A stretch of DNA of 64,000 nucleotides from Streptomyces diastatochromogenes (GCF_002242805.1 NZ_MCGQ01000022.1:62001-126000); one strand, 5' to 3'; shown: positions 27,978 through 37,392, counted from the first letter of the stretch. Translations and numbers: made by a program. Notes: generated from the sequence alone by a model not told the origin.

Positions 27978-29714
27978 ATGACCCGCACAAGACGCTACGG
28001 CAGCTTGACGGCGGCCCTCGGCACAGCCGTTCTCACGGCCGCCCTTGTGACTCCCGCCCAGGCGGCCCCCACCACGTCCACCACGCTGGTCGTCAACGCC
28101 GATCAGACCCTGCGCCCGGTCACCCATGTGGCGACCGGCAGCCTCTACGGCCTCGCCGACGGAAGCACCCCCGCCGACAGCCTGGTCGCCCCGCTCAAGC
28201 CGAACACCTTCGTCCAGATGGCCCCCGGCGGCTCCCAGCTGCCCAACGGCGAACCCAAGCCGGCGGGCGACGCGCTGGTCGTGGCGTCCAAGGCGGCGCG
28301 GGCGGGCGCCAAGGTCGTCGTACGGATGCCGGACTGGTACCCGAACTTTCCATACAAGTGGGTGAGTTGGAGCGACTGGCTGTCCGCCGTGGACAAGCAG
28401 GTGGCGTCCGTGCAGTCGTCCGGCGCCGGCAACATCGCCGCGTACGAGCTGTGGAACGAACCCGACTGGACATGGGACACCACCAACGCGGGTGCCTTCG
28501 ACGCCGGTTGGGCGCGCACGTACAAGGAGGTCCGCGCCAAGGACACCAGGACGCCCATCCAGGGCCCCAGTTACTCGGCGTGGAACCAGTCCTGGATGAG
28601 CACGTTCCTCACCGACGCCAAGGCCGGCGGTACCGTGCCCGACATCATCGCGTGGCACGAGCTGCAGGGCAGCAAGGACATCGCCGCGCACGTCTCGGCC
28701 TACCGCGCCCTGGAGAGCAGCCTGGGCATCAGCCCGCGTCCGATCGCGATCGAGGAGTACGGCACGCCGAGCGAGATCGGCGTGCCCGGTTCGCTGGTCG
28801 GCTATGTCGCCAAGTTCGAGCGGGCCGGCGTGCACGACGCCGAGCTGGCCTTCTGGAACCACTACGGCACCCTCGGCGACACGCTCACCGACACCGCCGG
28901 CTCACCGAACGGCTCGTACTGGCTCTACAAGTGGTACGGCGACATGTCCGGCAACATGCTGGTCACCACACCCCCGGCGCAGACGGGCCTCGACGGCGCG
29001 GCCTCGCTCAACAGCGCCGGCAATCAGATCGGGGTGATCTTCGGCGGCGGCGCGGGGTCCAGCGCGGTCACGGTCAAGGGCCTCGGTTCCCTGTCGGCGT
29101 TCGGCGGCACAGTGCACGTGAAACTGGAGTACACGCCGTCCAGGGGCCGTACGACGGCGGTGTCCGGCCCGGTCACGATCTCGGACGCCGACTACACGGT
29201 CTCGAACGGCCAGATCACCGTCCCCGTGACGACGAACGCGACGGACGGCTACCACTTGACCGTCACCCCGACCGGCACCTCGGCCTCGCTGGCCGGCACC
29301 TACCAGATCACCAACAGGAACAGCGGCCTGGCCCTGGACACCCAGAGCGCGGGCACGGCCCAGGGCACCTCGGTCGTCCAGGCCACGTCGAGCACCGGCA
29401 CGACCCAGTCCTGGACCCTGACCTCCGCCGGCTCCGGCCTCTACCGGATCACCAGCAGGGCGAGCGGGCTGCTCCTCGGCATCAAGGACATGAGCACCGC
29501 CGACGGCGGCACGGCCCTGATCTGGGGTGACAACGGCACCGCCGACCACCTGTGGCAGCTCGTCCCGTCCGGCGACGGCTACTACAAGATCGCCAACTAC
29601 AACAGCGGGCTCCTGCTCGGCGTGACCGACATGAGCACCGCGTCCGGCGCCCAGGTCCTGCAGTGGGACGACAACGGCACCGCCGACCACCTGTGGCGGC
29701 TGACTCCACGCTGA
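27978..29714 (+). CDS. Secreted clan-A glycoside hydrolase with C-terminal ricin-type lectin domain
   Basis: A 578-residue exported enzyme. The Sec signal ends VTPAQAAP. The catalytic barrel (about 35-330) has the acid/base glutamate in YELWNEPDWTW and a likely nucleophile glutamate in IAIEEYGTPSE, as in clan GH-A. A beta-sandwich-like linker precedes a beta-trefoil lectin with three repeats: YQITNRNSGLALDTQ, YRITSRASGLLLGIKD and YKIANYNSGLLLGVTD. AAGGAGA precedes the ATG. In this locus it probably releases arabinosides outside the cell for the ABC importer. The exact GH family was not assigned. Confidence 0.82.
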   Translation: MTRTRRYGSLTAALGTAVLTAALVTPAQAAPTTSTTLVVNADQTLRPVTHVATGSLYGLADGSTPADSLVAPLKPNTFVQMAPGGSQLPNGEPKPAGDALVVASKAARAGAKVVVRMPDWYPNFPYKWVSWSDWLSAVDKQVASVQSSGAGNIAAYELWNEPDWTWDTTNAGAFDAGWARTYKEVRAKDTRTPIQGPSYSAWNQSWMSTFLTDAKAGGTVPDIIAWHELQGSKDIAAHVSAYRALESSLGISPRPIAIEEYGTPSEIGVPGSLVGYVAKFERAGVHDAELAFWNHYGTLGDTLTDTAGSPNGSYWLYKWYGDMSGNMLVTTPPAQTGLDGAASLNSAGNQIGVIFGGGAGSSAVTVKGLGSLSAFGGTVHVKLEYTPSRGRTTAVSGPVTISDADYTVSNGQITVPVTTNATDGYHLTVTPTGTSASLAGTYQITNRNSGLALDTQSAGTAQGTSVVQATSSTGTTQSWTLTSAGSGLYRITSRASGLLLGIKDMSTADGGTALIWGDNGTADHLWQLVPSGDGYYKIANYNSGLLLGVTDMSTASGAQVLQWDDNGTADHLWRLTPR

Positions 29715-29731
29715 CCTCCCCCGACCGGGGT

Positions 29732-29760
29732 TCCCGCGCCTGATGTCGGCAGGCGCGGGG
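29732..29760. terminator. Terminator after secreted glycosidase
   Basis: An 11-bp stem (one G-U pair) around a 7-nt loop, 18 nt after the stop. It closes the arabinoside operon. Confidence 0.7.
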
Positions 29761-30310
29761 ACCCTGTTTCGCCAGTGAATCGACGCACACTCTCTCCACG
29801 ACGAGGCACCGCGGCGAGGCCGCCTCCGCCACCCGGACGAACTCCGCCAGTCCCACCCCCTCCCCCGTCCCCGACGGCTACCATCTGGTCCGCGATCAGC
29901 GGCTCGGTGTCTCCTTCCCCCTCCCGGACGGCTGGAAGGCGGGCCGGCGGACCGGCGACGAGCTGACCTACACCGACCGGTCCGGCCTGGCCGGCATCAC
30001 CATCGGCACGGTGGACCCGGCCGGGCCGAACCCCGTGGCGCACTTCCGGGACATCGAGGCGAACACCAAGGTCAACTACTCCACGTACCGCAGGCTCCGC
30101 ATGCAGACCAGCTCCTTCCGGGGACAGCCGGCCGCCGTGTGGGAGTTCACCTTCAAGGGACGCGTCCGCCTCTTCCGCGCCATCGACCTCGGCTACGGCA
30201 GGGAGGGCGGCCGCGAGTACGACATCTATCTCTCCGCACCGGACGCCCAGTGGGACACCTGCCGCCCCGTCTTCGACCATGTCAGGGACGGCTTCACCAC
30301 GACCGGCTGA
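29744..30310 (+). pseudogene. Fragment: C-terminal extracytoplasmic domain of a Ser/Thr protein kinase
   Basis: The frame is open from 29744 to the stop at 30310 but has no ATG, GTG or TTG before 30011. It encodes a Pro/Ser linker (ASPTPSPVPDGYHLV) followed by GVSFPLPDGWKAGRRTGDELTYTD and ends AQWDTCRPVFDHVRDGFTTTG. This is the pattern I know from the outer domain of Streptomyces membrane Ser/Thr kinases, where it follows the kinase and transmembrane segments. Both are missing here, so this is a gene remnant. A short gene from GTG 30011 is the alternative, but it would start in mid-domain. Confidence 0.6.
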
Positions 30311-30373
30311 ACGATCACCCGTACCGGGCCGTTGGTCTGCCGGTGAGGCCGTGGCAGGGCTAAGTTGGGCGGC

Positions 30374-31339
30374 ATGAGCAACCTTGACCGCGCTCCCGTA
30401 CCGAGCGTGTGCGGCGGCCGCGGATTCGTCGTCGCCGAGCCCGTCCGCGAGCTGCTGAGCCCCCGCCTGGTGAAACTCGGGGAGTCGACCGAGGTGCGCC
30501 GGCTGCTGCCGAACCTCGGCCGGCGCATGATCGGCGCGTGGGCCTTCGTCGACCACTACGGCCCCGACGACATCGCCGACGAGCCCGGCATGCAGGTCCC
30601 GCCGCATCCGCACATGGGGTTGCAGACGGTCAGCTGGCTGCACGAGGGCGAGGTGCTGCACCGGGACTCCACCGGCAGCCTCCAGACGATCCGGCCCAAG
30701 CAGCTGGGCCTGATGACCTCGGGCCGGGCCATCAGCCACTCCGAGGAGAGCCCGAAGTCGCACGCCCGCTTCCTGCACGGCGCCCAGCTGTGGGTCGCGC
30801 TCCCGGACGAACACCGCCACACCGACCCCGGGTTCGAGCACCACCCCGACCTCCCCACGGTCACCGCGCCCGGCCTGACCGCGACCGTGATCCTCGGCGC
30901 CCTCGACGGCTCGTCCTCGCCGGGTACGACGTTCACCCCGATCGTCGGCGCGGACCTCGCGCTCAGCCGGGGCGCCGACGTCCGTCTCCCCCTCGAACCG
31001 GACTTCGAGTACGGCGTGCTGGCCATGTCCGGCGAGGTGCACGTGGACGGGGTGCCGGTGCTGCCCGGCTCGATGCTCTACCTCGGCTGCGGCCGCACCG
31101 AACTCCCGCTGCGCGCCGAGTCGGACGCCGGGATCATGCTGCTGGGCGGCGAGCCGTTCGCCGAGGAGCTGATCATGTGGTGGAACTTCGTCGGGCGTAC
31201 GCAGCAGGAGATCGAACAGGCTCGAGAGGCATGGATGAAGGGGACCCGTTTCGGTGAGGTGAAGGGCTACGACGGGGGTCCGCTGCCCGCACCCGAGCTG
31301 CCGCCGGTGCCGTTGAAGCCACGCGGAAGGGTGCGCTGA
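30374..31339 (+). CDS. Pirin-family protein
   Basis: A 321-residue pirin, a bicupin. It has PPHPHMGLQTVSWLHEGEVLHRDS with metal-binding histidines, MTSGRAISHSEES, and a C-terminal conserved pirin domain with LGGEPFAEELIMWWNFVGRT. The ATG at 30374 is preferred to the TTG at 30365. Pirins can oxidise flavonols or regulate metabolism; the role here is unknown. It is the last ordinary chromosomal gene before the disrupted region. Confidence 0.88.
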   Translation: MSNLDRAPVPSVCGGRGFVVAEPVRELLSPRLVKLGESTEVRRLLPNLGRRMIGAWAFVDHYGPDDIADEPGMQVPPHPHMGLQTVSWLHEGEVLHRDSTGSLQTIRPKQLGLMTSGRAISHSEESPKSHARFLHGAQLWVALPDEHRHTDPGFEHHPDLPTVTAPGLTATVILGALDGSSSPGTTFTPIVGADLALSRGADVRLPLEPDFEYGVLAMSGEVHVDGVPVLPGSMLYLGCGRTELPLRAESDAGIMLLGGEPFAEELIMWWNFVGRTQQEIEQAREAWMKGTRFGEVKGYDGGPLPAPELPPVPLKPRGRVR

Positions 31340-31500
31340 ACTGGGGAAACCCGCTTCACCCGTCCAGGGAGTTCGAGACCGTGGCTACGCCTGTCCGGCC
31401 ACGAGGACCGCTCGTGGCACGGGCCCTTGGGTGCTGCCGCACGGACCCCTCCGAGGCTGTCCGCGTTTCCAAGGTCTGGACATCTGAGGGCAGCTTTGGC
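31340..31500. other. Non-coding stretch before the left repeat
   Basis: No gene, RNA or strong hairpin was recognised. A GTTCGAGAC string resembles a tRNA T-loop, but its flanks do not pair. Confidence 0.5.
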
Positions 31501-31535
31501 CGGACGAATGCTGACCCAATGCTGACTTTACTGAC
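31501..31535 (+). repeat. 35-bp direct repeat, left copy (candidate att or integrase-arm site)
   Basis: Identical over 35 bp to 62581-62615, same orientation, with partial similarity extending to a 65-nt block (31481-31545, 56 matches). Internally it repeats AATGCTGAC twice. An integrase fragment lies about 200 bp to the right. I infer a boundary or integrase-arm sequence of an integrated element. Confidence 0.65.
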
Positions 31536-31849
31536 GAGTCATCAGAACATGCTGAAGCGGTGTGGTCACCCCTTGGGGCCCGGCATGGGGGTCAGATCGT
31601 CTGCATCGCGTAGTCGGCTGATCCTGCCTCCGGAGCCGATTGGCCTTCGGGACCAGCCGTCGCAGGCCGACCCGGGTGGTTGTGGGAACCCAACAGGTTC
31701 AGGTGGAGTGGGACGAACGTCCTACCTTTGCGGCCCACAGGTCGGCGCTCCAGATTCCGGCCCAGTACAGGTGCAGCAGGAGCTGGAGCCATAGGATGCG
31801 CCGGCTGGACCAGGAGCGGGCCTGCTCGCCGCGGTACGGCGCCCAACTG

Positions 31850-32105
31850 CGCCGCTGAAGAGCTTTTGGACACGCCGGCGTTCCATCGGCTCCGTGTAGT
31901 GACCGCTCGGGCCGCGCAGCAGGTACCCCTCCTTCGTGGCTCCGTGCTTCTCCTCGTATCGCACCATCGCCTCCCGTACCGAGCGTGGGAGAGGTACCTC
32001 TCGGAACTCCCCCGCTTTGCGGTGCTTCAGCTTCGCCGGCTTGTGCGCCAGGCCGGAAGCGTCCTCAAAGGTGCGACCGCACGGATCTCCGGGCGGCTCG
32101 GGCAC
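31850..32105 (-). pseudogene. Tyrosine recombinase (phage-type integrase) fragment
   Basis: Reading leftward from 32105, the frame encodes LKHRKAGEFREVPLPRSVRE and GYLLRGPSGHYTEP, which match the beta-sheet start of the catalytic domain of Streptomyces tyrosine integrases. The N-terminal arm-binding domains are absent. The sequence loses similarity near 31850, before the RHRY catalytic motifs. This is a truncated, inactive integrase next to the left 35-bp repeat. Confidence 0.7.
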
Positions 32106-32132
32106 CTGGTAGGCGAGGCAGGTGCGACAGCC

Positions 32133-32168
32133 GTGGGCGCCGGTGCTCCCTCAAGCACCGGCGCCCAC
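32133..32168. terminator. Terminator of the P450/ADH operon
   Basis: A perfect 15-bp stem with a 6-nt loop, about 60 nt beyond the stop of the leftward dehydrogenase gene. Its arm AGCACCGGCGCCCAC recurs exactly at 43314-43328. Confidence 0.75.
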
Positions 32169-32228
32169 TCACCCCTGCCCGAGGTGGTCTTGATGAACTT
32201 TGGTTCAACTACGGGTTCTGTTCAGGTG

Positions 32229-33275
32229 TCAGGGGACGAGGATGAGGCGGATCGGGTCGCCGATCTTGTTCTCCAGCCGGTTGACCGCGTCGGCGGCCTC
32301 GGCGAGCGGGATGTGGTCGGTGATGGAGGGGGCCAGGTCGAGACGGCCGACCTCGGCGAGCCGGACCAGCTCGGTGACGGACTCGGGGGTGCCGCCGTAG
32401 TGGCCGCGCACCTGCTTGCCCAGGTAGTTGAACGTCAGGCCCTCGCTGATGGTGAGCGGCCTGGGGCTGATACCGACCAGGATCAGGACTCCGTTCAGGC
32501 CGAGCACGGACGCGGCCTGCTCACGGACCGCCGGCACACCAGCGCAGTCGAAGGCGAAGTCCAGGCCCCGTCCGCCGGTGGCCGCGCGGACCTGGTCGGC
32601 GAAGTCGGGCGCGGCCGGGTCCAGGGCGAAATCCGCACCGAAGGCCAGGGCACGCTCGCGGGCGCCGGGCAGCGGGTCGACGGCGATGATCGGCGCGGCG
32701 CCGGCCAGGCGGGCCACGCGGACGTTGTGGGCGCCTACACCGCCCACACCCCAGATGCCGACGGACTGTGCGGGGCGCACCCCCGCCGTGGCGACGACGG
32801 CGGCGTAGGGGGTCGAGACCGCGTCGGGGATGATCGCTGCCTGGTCGAAGGGGAGATTGTCGGGGATGGGGATGAGGGTGTCCTCGCGGGCGAGGGTGTA
32901 CTGGGCCCAGCCGCCGTCGTAGTCGATGCCTGCGGTGAGCATCTGGGTGCAGGGGCGGCGGCGCACGCAGCCGGCGCACCGGCCGCAGGTCTTGCCGGCC
33001 TCCAGGGTGACGCGGGTGCCGACGGACAGGCCGCGCTTGAGGTCGGGGCCGAGAGTGTGGATCACACCGGAGACCTCGTGGCCGACGGTGACCGTGTCGG
33101 AGGTGGCGAACAGCGGGACGAGGGATCCGTCGATCAGGTGGACGTCCGAGAGGCAGACACCCGCGGCCTTCACCTCGACAAGTACCTCGCCCGGGCCCGG
33201 GACGGGGACGGGGACCTCCTCCACGACGAACTTCTTGCTGTCCAGGTGGAAGCGTCCGGCGAGCATGGTGTCCAT
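32229..33275 (-). CDS. Zinc-dependent alcohol dehydrogenase
   Basis: A 348-residue medium-chain zinc ADH. Catalytic-zinc region GVCLSDVHL and GHEVSG; structural zinc cysteines CGRCAGCVRRRPC; NAD fold GIWGVGGVGAHNVRVARLAG. The ATG at 33275 gives MDTMLAGRFHLD; ATG 33266 is an alternative. It lies downstream of the CYP102-type P450 on the same strand, so it may oxidise the hydroxylated fatty acids that P450 makes. A 13-bp hairpin separates the two genes, so expression of the dehydrogenase may be reduced or independent. Confidence 0.85.
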   Translation of the reverse strand: MDTMLAGRFHLDSKKFVVEEVPVPVPGPGEVLVEVKAAGVCLSDVHLIDGSLVPLFATSDTVTVGHEVSGVIHTLGPDLKRGLSVGTRVTLEAGKTCGRCAGCVRRRPCTQMLTAGIDYDGGWAQYTLAREDTLIPIPDNLPFDQAAIIPDAVSTPYAAVVATAGVRPAQSVGIWGVGGVGAHNVRVARLAGAAPIIAVDPLPGARERALAFGADFALDPAAPDFADQVRAATGGRGLDFAFDCAGVPAVREQAASVLGLNGVLILVGISPRPLTISEGLTFNYLGKQVRGHYGGTPESVTELVRLAEVGRLDLAPSITDHIPLAEAADAVNRLENKIGDPIRLILVP

Positions 33276-33366
33276 GAAGATCTGCTTTCTGTGAGTGGCA
33301 CGTCGCGGCCGGCCGGGCCGACAGGTGCCGTGGGATACCTCGGAAGTGGGGGGTGGGGGTTGGTGG

Positions 33367-33405
33367 CCGGGAGGCGTGCAGGGCAGCGGTCCGCACGCCT
33401 CCCGG
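33367..33405. terminator. Hairpin between P450 and dehydrogenase genes
   Basis: A perfect 13-bp stem, CCGGGAGGCGTGC with GCACGCCTCCCGG, and a 13-nt loop, 11 nt after the P450 stop. Terminator or attenuator. Confidence 0.7.
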
Positions 33406-33415
33406 CGTCTGAGGG

Positions 33416-36400
33416 TCAGGCGAAGACGTCCTGCTGGTAGCGCTCGTCCGCTTCCAGTCGGGCCAGCCACTGCTGGGCGGCCGCGTCGTCGCTTCCGGTG
33501 TTCTGACGGTGGATGGCGGCGAGTGCCTCGCGGACGGCGGGTGCCATGCGGCGGCCGTCACCGCAGACGTAGATGTACGCGCCGTCCTGAATGGCCTGCC
33601 ACACCGTGTCGGCGGCATTGGCGATCGCGTTCTGCACGAACCGGGCCGGGTGTCCGGTCACCGCGGAGAAGGCGGTGTGCACCTGGGCGATCCCGGAGAG
33701 CTCCCACATCTCCATCTCGCCCCGGTAGAAGTAGTCGTGCTCGGGGTGGCGGCAGCCGACGAAGACCTGGGACAGGCCGATCTTCGTGCCGTTCTCGTAC
33801 TGCCAGGCCCGCTCCTCCAGGAAGCCTCGCAGCGGCGCGATGCCGGTACCGGGACCGATGAGGATCAGCGGCGTGGCCGGGTCGGCCGGCGGGGCGAACG
33901 TCGGGGACGGCACGCGGACGTAGCCGTAGAAGACGTCGCCGGGCTCAAGCTGTGCGATGTAGGAGGAGCAGGTGCCGCGGTACTGGCCGTCGCCGGACAG
34001 GGCCGGGCCTTCCAGCAGGCCGACGGTCAGCCGGACGTGGCGCGGGTTGGCCAGCGGGGAGGAGGAGATGGAGTAGAACCGCGGGCGGATCGGGCCCATC
34101 ATCTCCAGGAACACAGCCAGCGGCAGCTCGACCGCCGGGAAGCGCTCCAGCAGGTTGAGCACGGAGACCCGCTTGCCCAGGATCTCCTTCTGGTAGCGCT
34201 CCTCGGCTTCGGCGGTGTCGGCCGTGTAGGCCTGCAGCTGCGGCCGGGTCCACGGGCACTGGGTGTGCTCGGCCAGCGTGTGTATCTGGGTGCGGGTGGC
34301 CACGTCCTGTAGTTCCAGGAACTCGGTGAACAGCAGACCTGCCGTCACGGGGGTGCCCACCGGGAGGTGCGTGCGGCCGCCGGCGGGCTGGTCCAGTCGC
34401 AGAACCTGGTCGCGGTCGACGCCCAGCCGCGCCAGCGCGCGGTCGACCAGCTGCGGCTCGTTCTTGGCGAAGACGGCCAGGTGGTTGCCGGTGTCGTAGG
34501 TGACACCGTCCGGCAGCTCGATGGTGATGGACTTCGCGGCCGGGCGCGGCGGCTCGATGCTGAAGTCCCACAGCCCGGTCGCGTCGTTGACCAGCTCCTC
34601 GTTGGCGACCACGGTGAGCGGGTACGCCTGCTCGGAGACGATGGCGGGGCGCACGTCGGCCTCGGTGAGCAACTGCACCTGGTAGCGCGGCCCGGTGGTG
34701 GCGGAGGTGTCGGCGGCGTACTCCTCGGCCAGGGTCGTCCACAGGGTGTCCATCCAGCGGGTGGCCATGCCGTCGAAGTCACCGGCGGCATCCGCGATGC
34801 CGCGCTCGACGATCGGGGTGGCGCCGGCGGCCAGCAGGCCTTCCTCGATCCGCTTGGGGAAGGCCTGGTAGGTGGCCACCCACTGGGTGTTGCCGGCGCC
34901 CAGCAGCGCGAACCGCACGTTGGACAGCGAGCCCTCCGGGAGTCCGGCGGCGAGCAGGTCGTCGAACTGCTGCGCGTTGTCCGGGGCCTTGCCGTTGTAG
35001 CTGGAGGCAACGACGACGACCAGGCCCTCGGTGGGCAGGTTGTCGCCCAGCTCGTCGAGGCCGACCAAGGTGGTGCCGAACCCGGAGCGTTCGCCACGGT
35101 CGGCGATCGTGCGCGCCAGGTCCTCGCAGGAGCCGAGGCTGGAGCCGTAGGCGACGGTCAGGTTGACCCCGACACCGCTGACCGCGGCCTGCGCCTGCGT
35201 GTCATCGGTCTGCAGGTCCGCGGCGCCGAAGACGGTGCGCTCGTGCTCCTGGCGGGTCCGTACGACCAGCTGGAAGTCGCCGGGCTTACGGGTCAGGGCC
35301 TCCCGCACGTCCATCTTGTAGTCGCTGGTGTCGGAGAACTTGAACTTCTGCAGCACCAGCGCGAGGGCCAGGCGGGCTTCGGTGAGCGCGAACTGGCGGC
35401 CGATACAGGCACGCACGCCGTTGCCGAACGGCTTGTAGGCGTGAGGGTGGTGGTTGACCCGGTTCTCCGGCAGCCACCGGTTGATGTCGAACTCCTCCGG
35501 CCGCTCCCACGCCTTGGGGTGGGTGTGCAGCGGGCCCTCGAGGATGTTGACCCTGGTTCCCTTCTTCAGCGGGTAGCGGCCGCCGATGACGGTGTCCTCC
35601 AGCGGGGCCTTGCCGATCAGCGGGATGGGAGCCCACAGGCGCAGGGTCTCCTCCAGGATCCGCGGGATCACATCCATCTGCATGATCGTGTCGTAGTCCG
35701 GGACCGTGTCGCCGGGCATCAGCCGGTCCACTTCGGCGTAGGCCTGGGCCAGGATGTGCGGGTTGCGCATCAGCGAGTACGTGGCGAACGACAGCAGACC
35801 GCTGGTGGTTTCGTGGCCGGCGATCAGGAACGTCACCACCTGGTCGCGGACGTTGTCGTCGGGCAGCGGCTTGCCGGTCTCCGGGTCGGTGGCGTCCAGC
35901 ATCAGACCCAGCAGATCTTCCTCACCGCTGCCCTTGCCCTCGCGCCGCTCCTTGATCACGCTCTCGACCAGGTCCCGCATCAGCTGGATGTTCTGGCGGT
36001 ACTTCTTCTCGTCCGCCTTGCGCAGCTTGGTCATCATCGGCAGCTCCTGCGAGCGCCGCAGCGACTCCACCAGCGCCGCCAGCAGCCCGTTGAGGAAGGG
36101 GTGCAGTTCCTCCTTGGCGAAGGAGTCGAACCGGTAGCCGAATCCCGACAGAGCGATGGTGTCCAGGGTGAGACGGGTGTAGTCGTCGGTGATGTTGACC
36201 GGCCGGCCCTCCTTGCCCTCCCACTTGCCCACCAGGTTCTGGGCGATCTCCAGCATCTGCCCGAAGTAGCCCTTCATCGCCCGCTGGCTGAAGGCCGGGA
36301 GGAGGATCCGGTGCGCCATGCCCCATTCCTCCTCGTGCTGGTGGGCCGTGAACAGGCCGGCTCCCGCGTAGTCCCGGACATGGGCCAGCGGCGTCTTCTC

Positions 36401-36637
36401 GACCTGCTTGAAGAACCGCGTCTCGTCGCAGACCTCGGCCACCAGGTCCGGGTCGGAGACGAAGACCTGCTCAATGCCCGCGATGTCCATGCCATAGATG
36501 CCCTCGGGGAACTGCTTGGACAGCTCGCCGAAGTACTCCACCGGGTTGGTGCTGGGGATCTGCGGTGTGTGGCCGAGGAGGGGGACCCCGCGCGGGGACC
36601 GGATGGGCCGCAGGTCGGTCTCGGGCTGTGTGGTCAT
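33416..36637 (-). CDS. Self-sufficient cytochrome P450 / NADPH-P450 reductase (CYP102, BM3-like)
   Basis: A 1073-residue fusion. The P450 part (1 to about 455) has the I-helix AGHETTS at 273-279, the EETLR K-helix and the heme loop FGNGVRACIG with Cys411. An FMN domain follows (VAYGSSLGSCEDLARTIA), then FAD (RFYSISSSP) and NADPH (GPGTGIAPLRGFLEER) domains. This is the CYP102A architecture that hydroxylates medium and long-chain fatty acids near the omega end. The ATG at 36637 has GAAGGAG upstream. Two copies of the CCATAC dyad lie 80 and 106 nt before the start, so the gene is likely repressed by the nearby TetR proteins, as Bacillus BM3 is by its own repressor. Confidence 0.93.
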   Translation of the reverse strand: MTTQPETDLRPIRSPRGVPLLGHTPQIPSTNPVEYFGELSKQFPEGIYGMDIAGIEQVFVSDPDLVAEVCDETRFFKQVEKTPLAHVRDYAGAGLFTAHQHEEEWGMAHRILLPAFSQRAMKGYFGQMLEIAQNLVGKWEGKEGRPVNITDDYTRLTLDTIALSGFGYRFDSFAKEELHPFLNGLLAALVESLRRSQELPMMTKLRKADEKKYRQNIQLMRDLVESVIKERREGKGSGEEDLLGLMLDATDPETGKPLPDDNVRDQVVTFLIAGHETTSGLLSFATYSLMRNPHILAQAYAEVDRLMPGDTVPDYDTIMQMDVIPRILEETLRLWAPIPLIGKAPLEDTVIGGRYPLKKGTRVNILEGPLHTHPKAWERPEEFDINRWLPENRVNHHPHAYKPFGNGVRACIGRQFALTEARLALALVLQKFKFSDTSDYKMDVREALTRKPGDFQLVVRTRQEHERTVFGAADLQTDDTQAQAAVSGVGVNLTVAYGSSLGSCEDLARTIADRGERSGFGTTLVGLDELGDNLPTEGLVVVVASSYNGKAPDNAQQFDDLLAAGLPEGSLSNVRFALLGAGNTQWVATYQAFPKRIEEGLLAAGATPIVERGIADAAGDFDGMATRWMDTLWTTLAEEYAADTSATTGPRYQVQLLTEADVRPAIVSEQAYPLTVVANEELVNDATGLWDFSIEPPRPAAKSITIELPDGVTYDTGNHLAVFAKNEPQLVDRALARLGVDRDQVLRLDQPAGGRTHLPVGTPVTAGLLFTEFLELQDVATRTQIHTLAEHTQCPWTRPQLQAYTADTAEAEERYQKEILGKRVSVLNLLERFPAVELPLAVFLEMMGPIRPRFYSISSSPLANPRHVRLTVGLLEGPALSGDGQYRGTCSSYIAQLEPGDVFYGYVRVPSPTFAPPADPATPLILIGPGTGIAPLRGFLEERAWQYENGTKIGLSQVFVGCRHPEHDYFYRGEMEMWELSGIAQVHTAFSAVTGHPARFVQNAIANAADTVWQAIQDGAYIYVCGDGRRMAPAVREALAAIHRQNTGSDDAAAQQWLARLEADERYQQDVFA

Positions 36638-36716
36638 GGCTGGCTCCTTCAAGGGGAAAGGCGGGCAAGGGCGCCATTCGGCATGGCGGGGCGCCGGTAT
36701 GGCAGCGCCCCGGTTT

Positions 36717-36731
36717 CCATACGCTGTATGC
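36717..36731. promoter_or_regulatory. CCATAC dyad operator, P450 promoter copy 1
   Basis: CCATACGCTGTATGC, one mismatch from a perfect 6-3-6 dyad, 80 nt upstream of the P450 start. Confidence 0.65.
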
Positions 36732-36742
36732 CTTCAGTGGTA

Positions 36743-36757
36743 CCATACGATGTATGG
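36743..36757. promoter_or_regulatory. CCATAC dyad operator, P450 promoter copy 2
   Basis: CCATACGATGTATGG, perfect arms, 106 nt upstream of the P450 start. Confidence 0.75.
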
Positions 36758-37353
36758 AAACTCAATCGGCAGGCCCGGGAGCGAGAAACAGGAGCGTTCG
36801 CCTCATGAGGGACGGCGTCGCTCACGCAACGGAATCGCATCAAGATCAAGCGCTTCCGGACACTCGCCCGATTACAGGAGGCGGGGGAAGGCCGGCCGTC
36901 GCCAGCCGGGCGGCTCGACCAGGCTCCCCCTGATGGATGCGACCGGTGGAGAACACCTACGATCCGCGACGTCGGCTGCGGCGACATCCCGGTGAGCGGC
37001 CAATCCCCCCTTCCCGCAAGCAGGCATCGCACAGGTCGGGGCCGCCCGCATGTGTGTTGGCGGCCGACGGCAGCACTGGAGAAGCAGGCGTCTCCACGCC
37101 TCTACGCCGCGCTCGATCGGTCCGGCATCAGTCCGCGAGAGCGGGCAAGGCAGGTTCGCAGGATCTCCTCGGCCGGGCATACCTGCGATCCACTGCCGCA
37201 GGCGAGTGCGCCGGGGAGTGGGCGCGGCCGACACGTCTCGCCTGGTTCTCGCCTGCAGGCGTCAGGCGACACAGCGCCATGACGGTGAACTGGGCCGCTA
37301 CGAGCACCGCGAGCTCGGCTTCCCGCCGAGCCTTTTCCTGGTCAAGGCATGCT
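36758..37353. other. Intergenic stretch without recognised gene
   Basis: About 600 bp between the P450 operators and the tetR promoter. Open frames on both strands lack family resemblance and have poor codon bias. It may hold the remains of a deleted gene. Confidence 0.5.
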
Positions 37354-37381
37354 TTGTCGACGCCGCCGACGCTGGTACCAT
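37354..37381 (+). promoter_or_regulatory. Candidate leaderless promoter of first tetR
   Basis: TTGTCG (37354-37359), a 16-nt spacer, then TACCAT (37376-37381), placed so that transcription would start at or next to the ATG at 37389. No Shine-Dalgarno precedes that ATG, which fits a leaderless mRNA. Confidence 0.4.
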
Positions 37382-37392
37382 ACGCTGTATGG
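37378..37392. promoter_or_regulatory. CCATAC dyad operator overlapping tetR start
   Basis: CCATACGCTGTATGG, perfect arms. The ATG of the TetR gene (37389-37391) is part of the right arm, which implies tight autoregulation. Confidence 0.78.

Noticed and set aside
28350..28364. CCATACAAGTGGG in the secreted glycosidase gene
   Set aside because: Only one half-site matches, and it is inside a coding region.
31360..31400. tRNA-like GTTCGAGAC near the left 35-bp repeat
   Set aside because: The flanks cannot form a T-stem, and no acceptor or anticodon arms are present.
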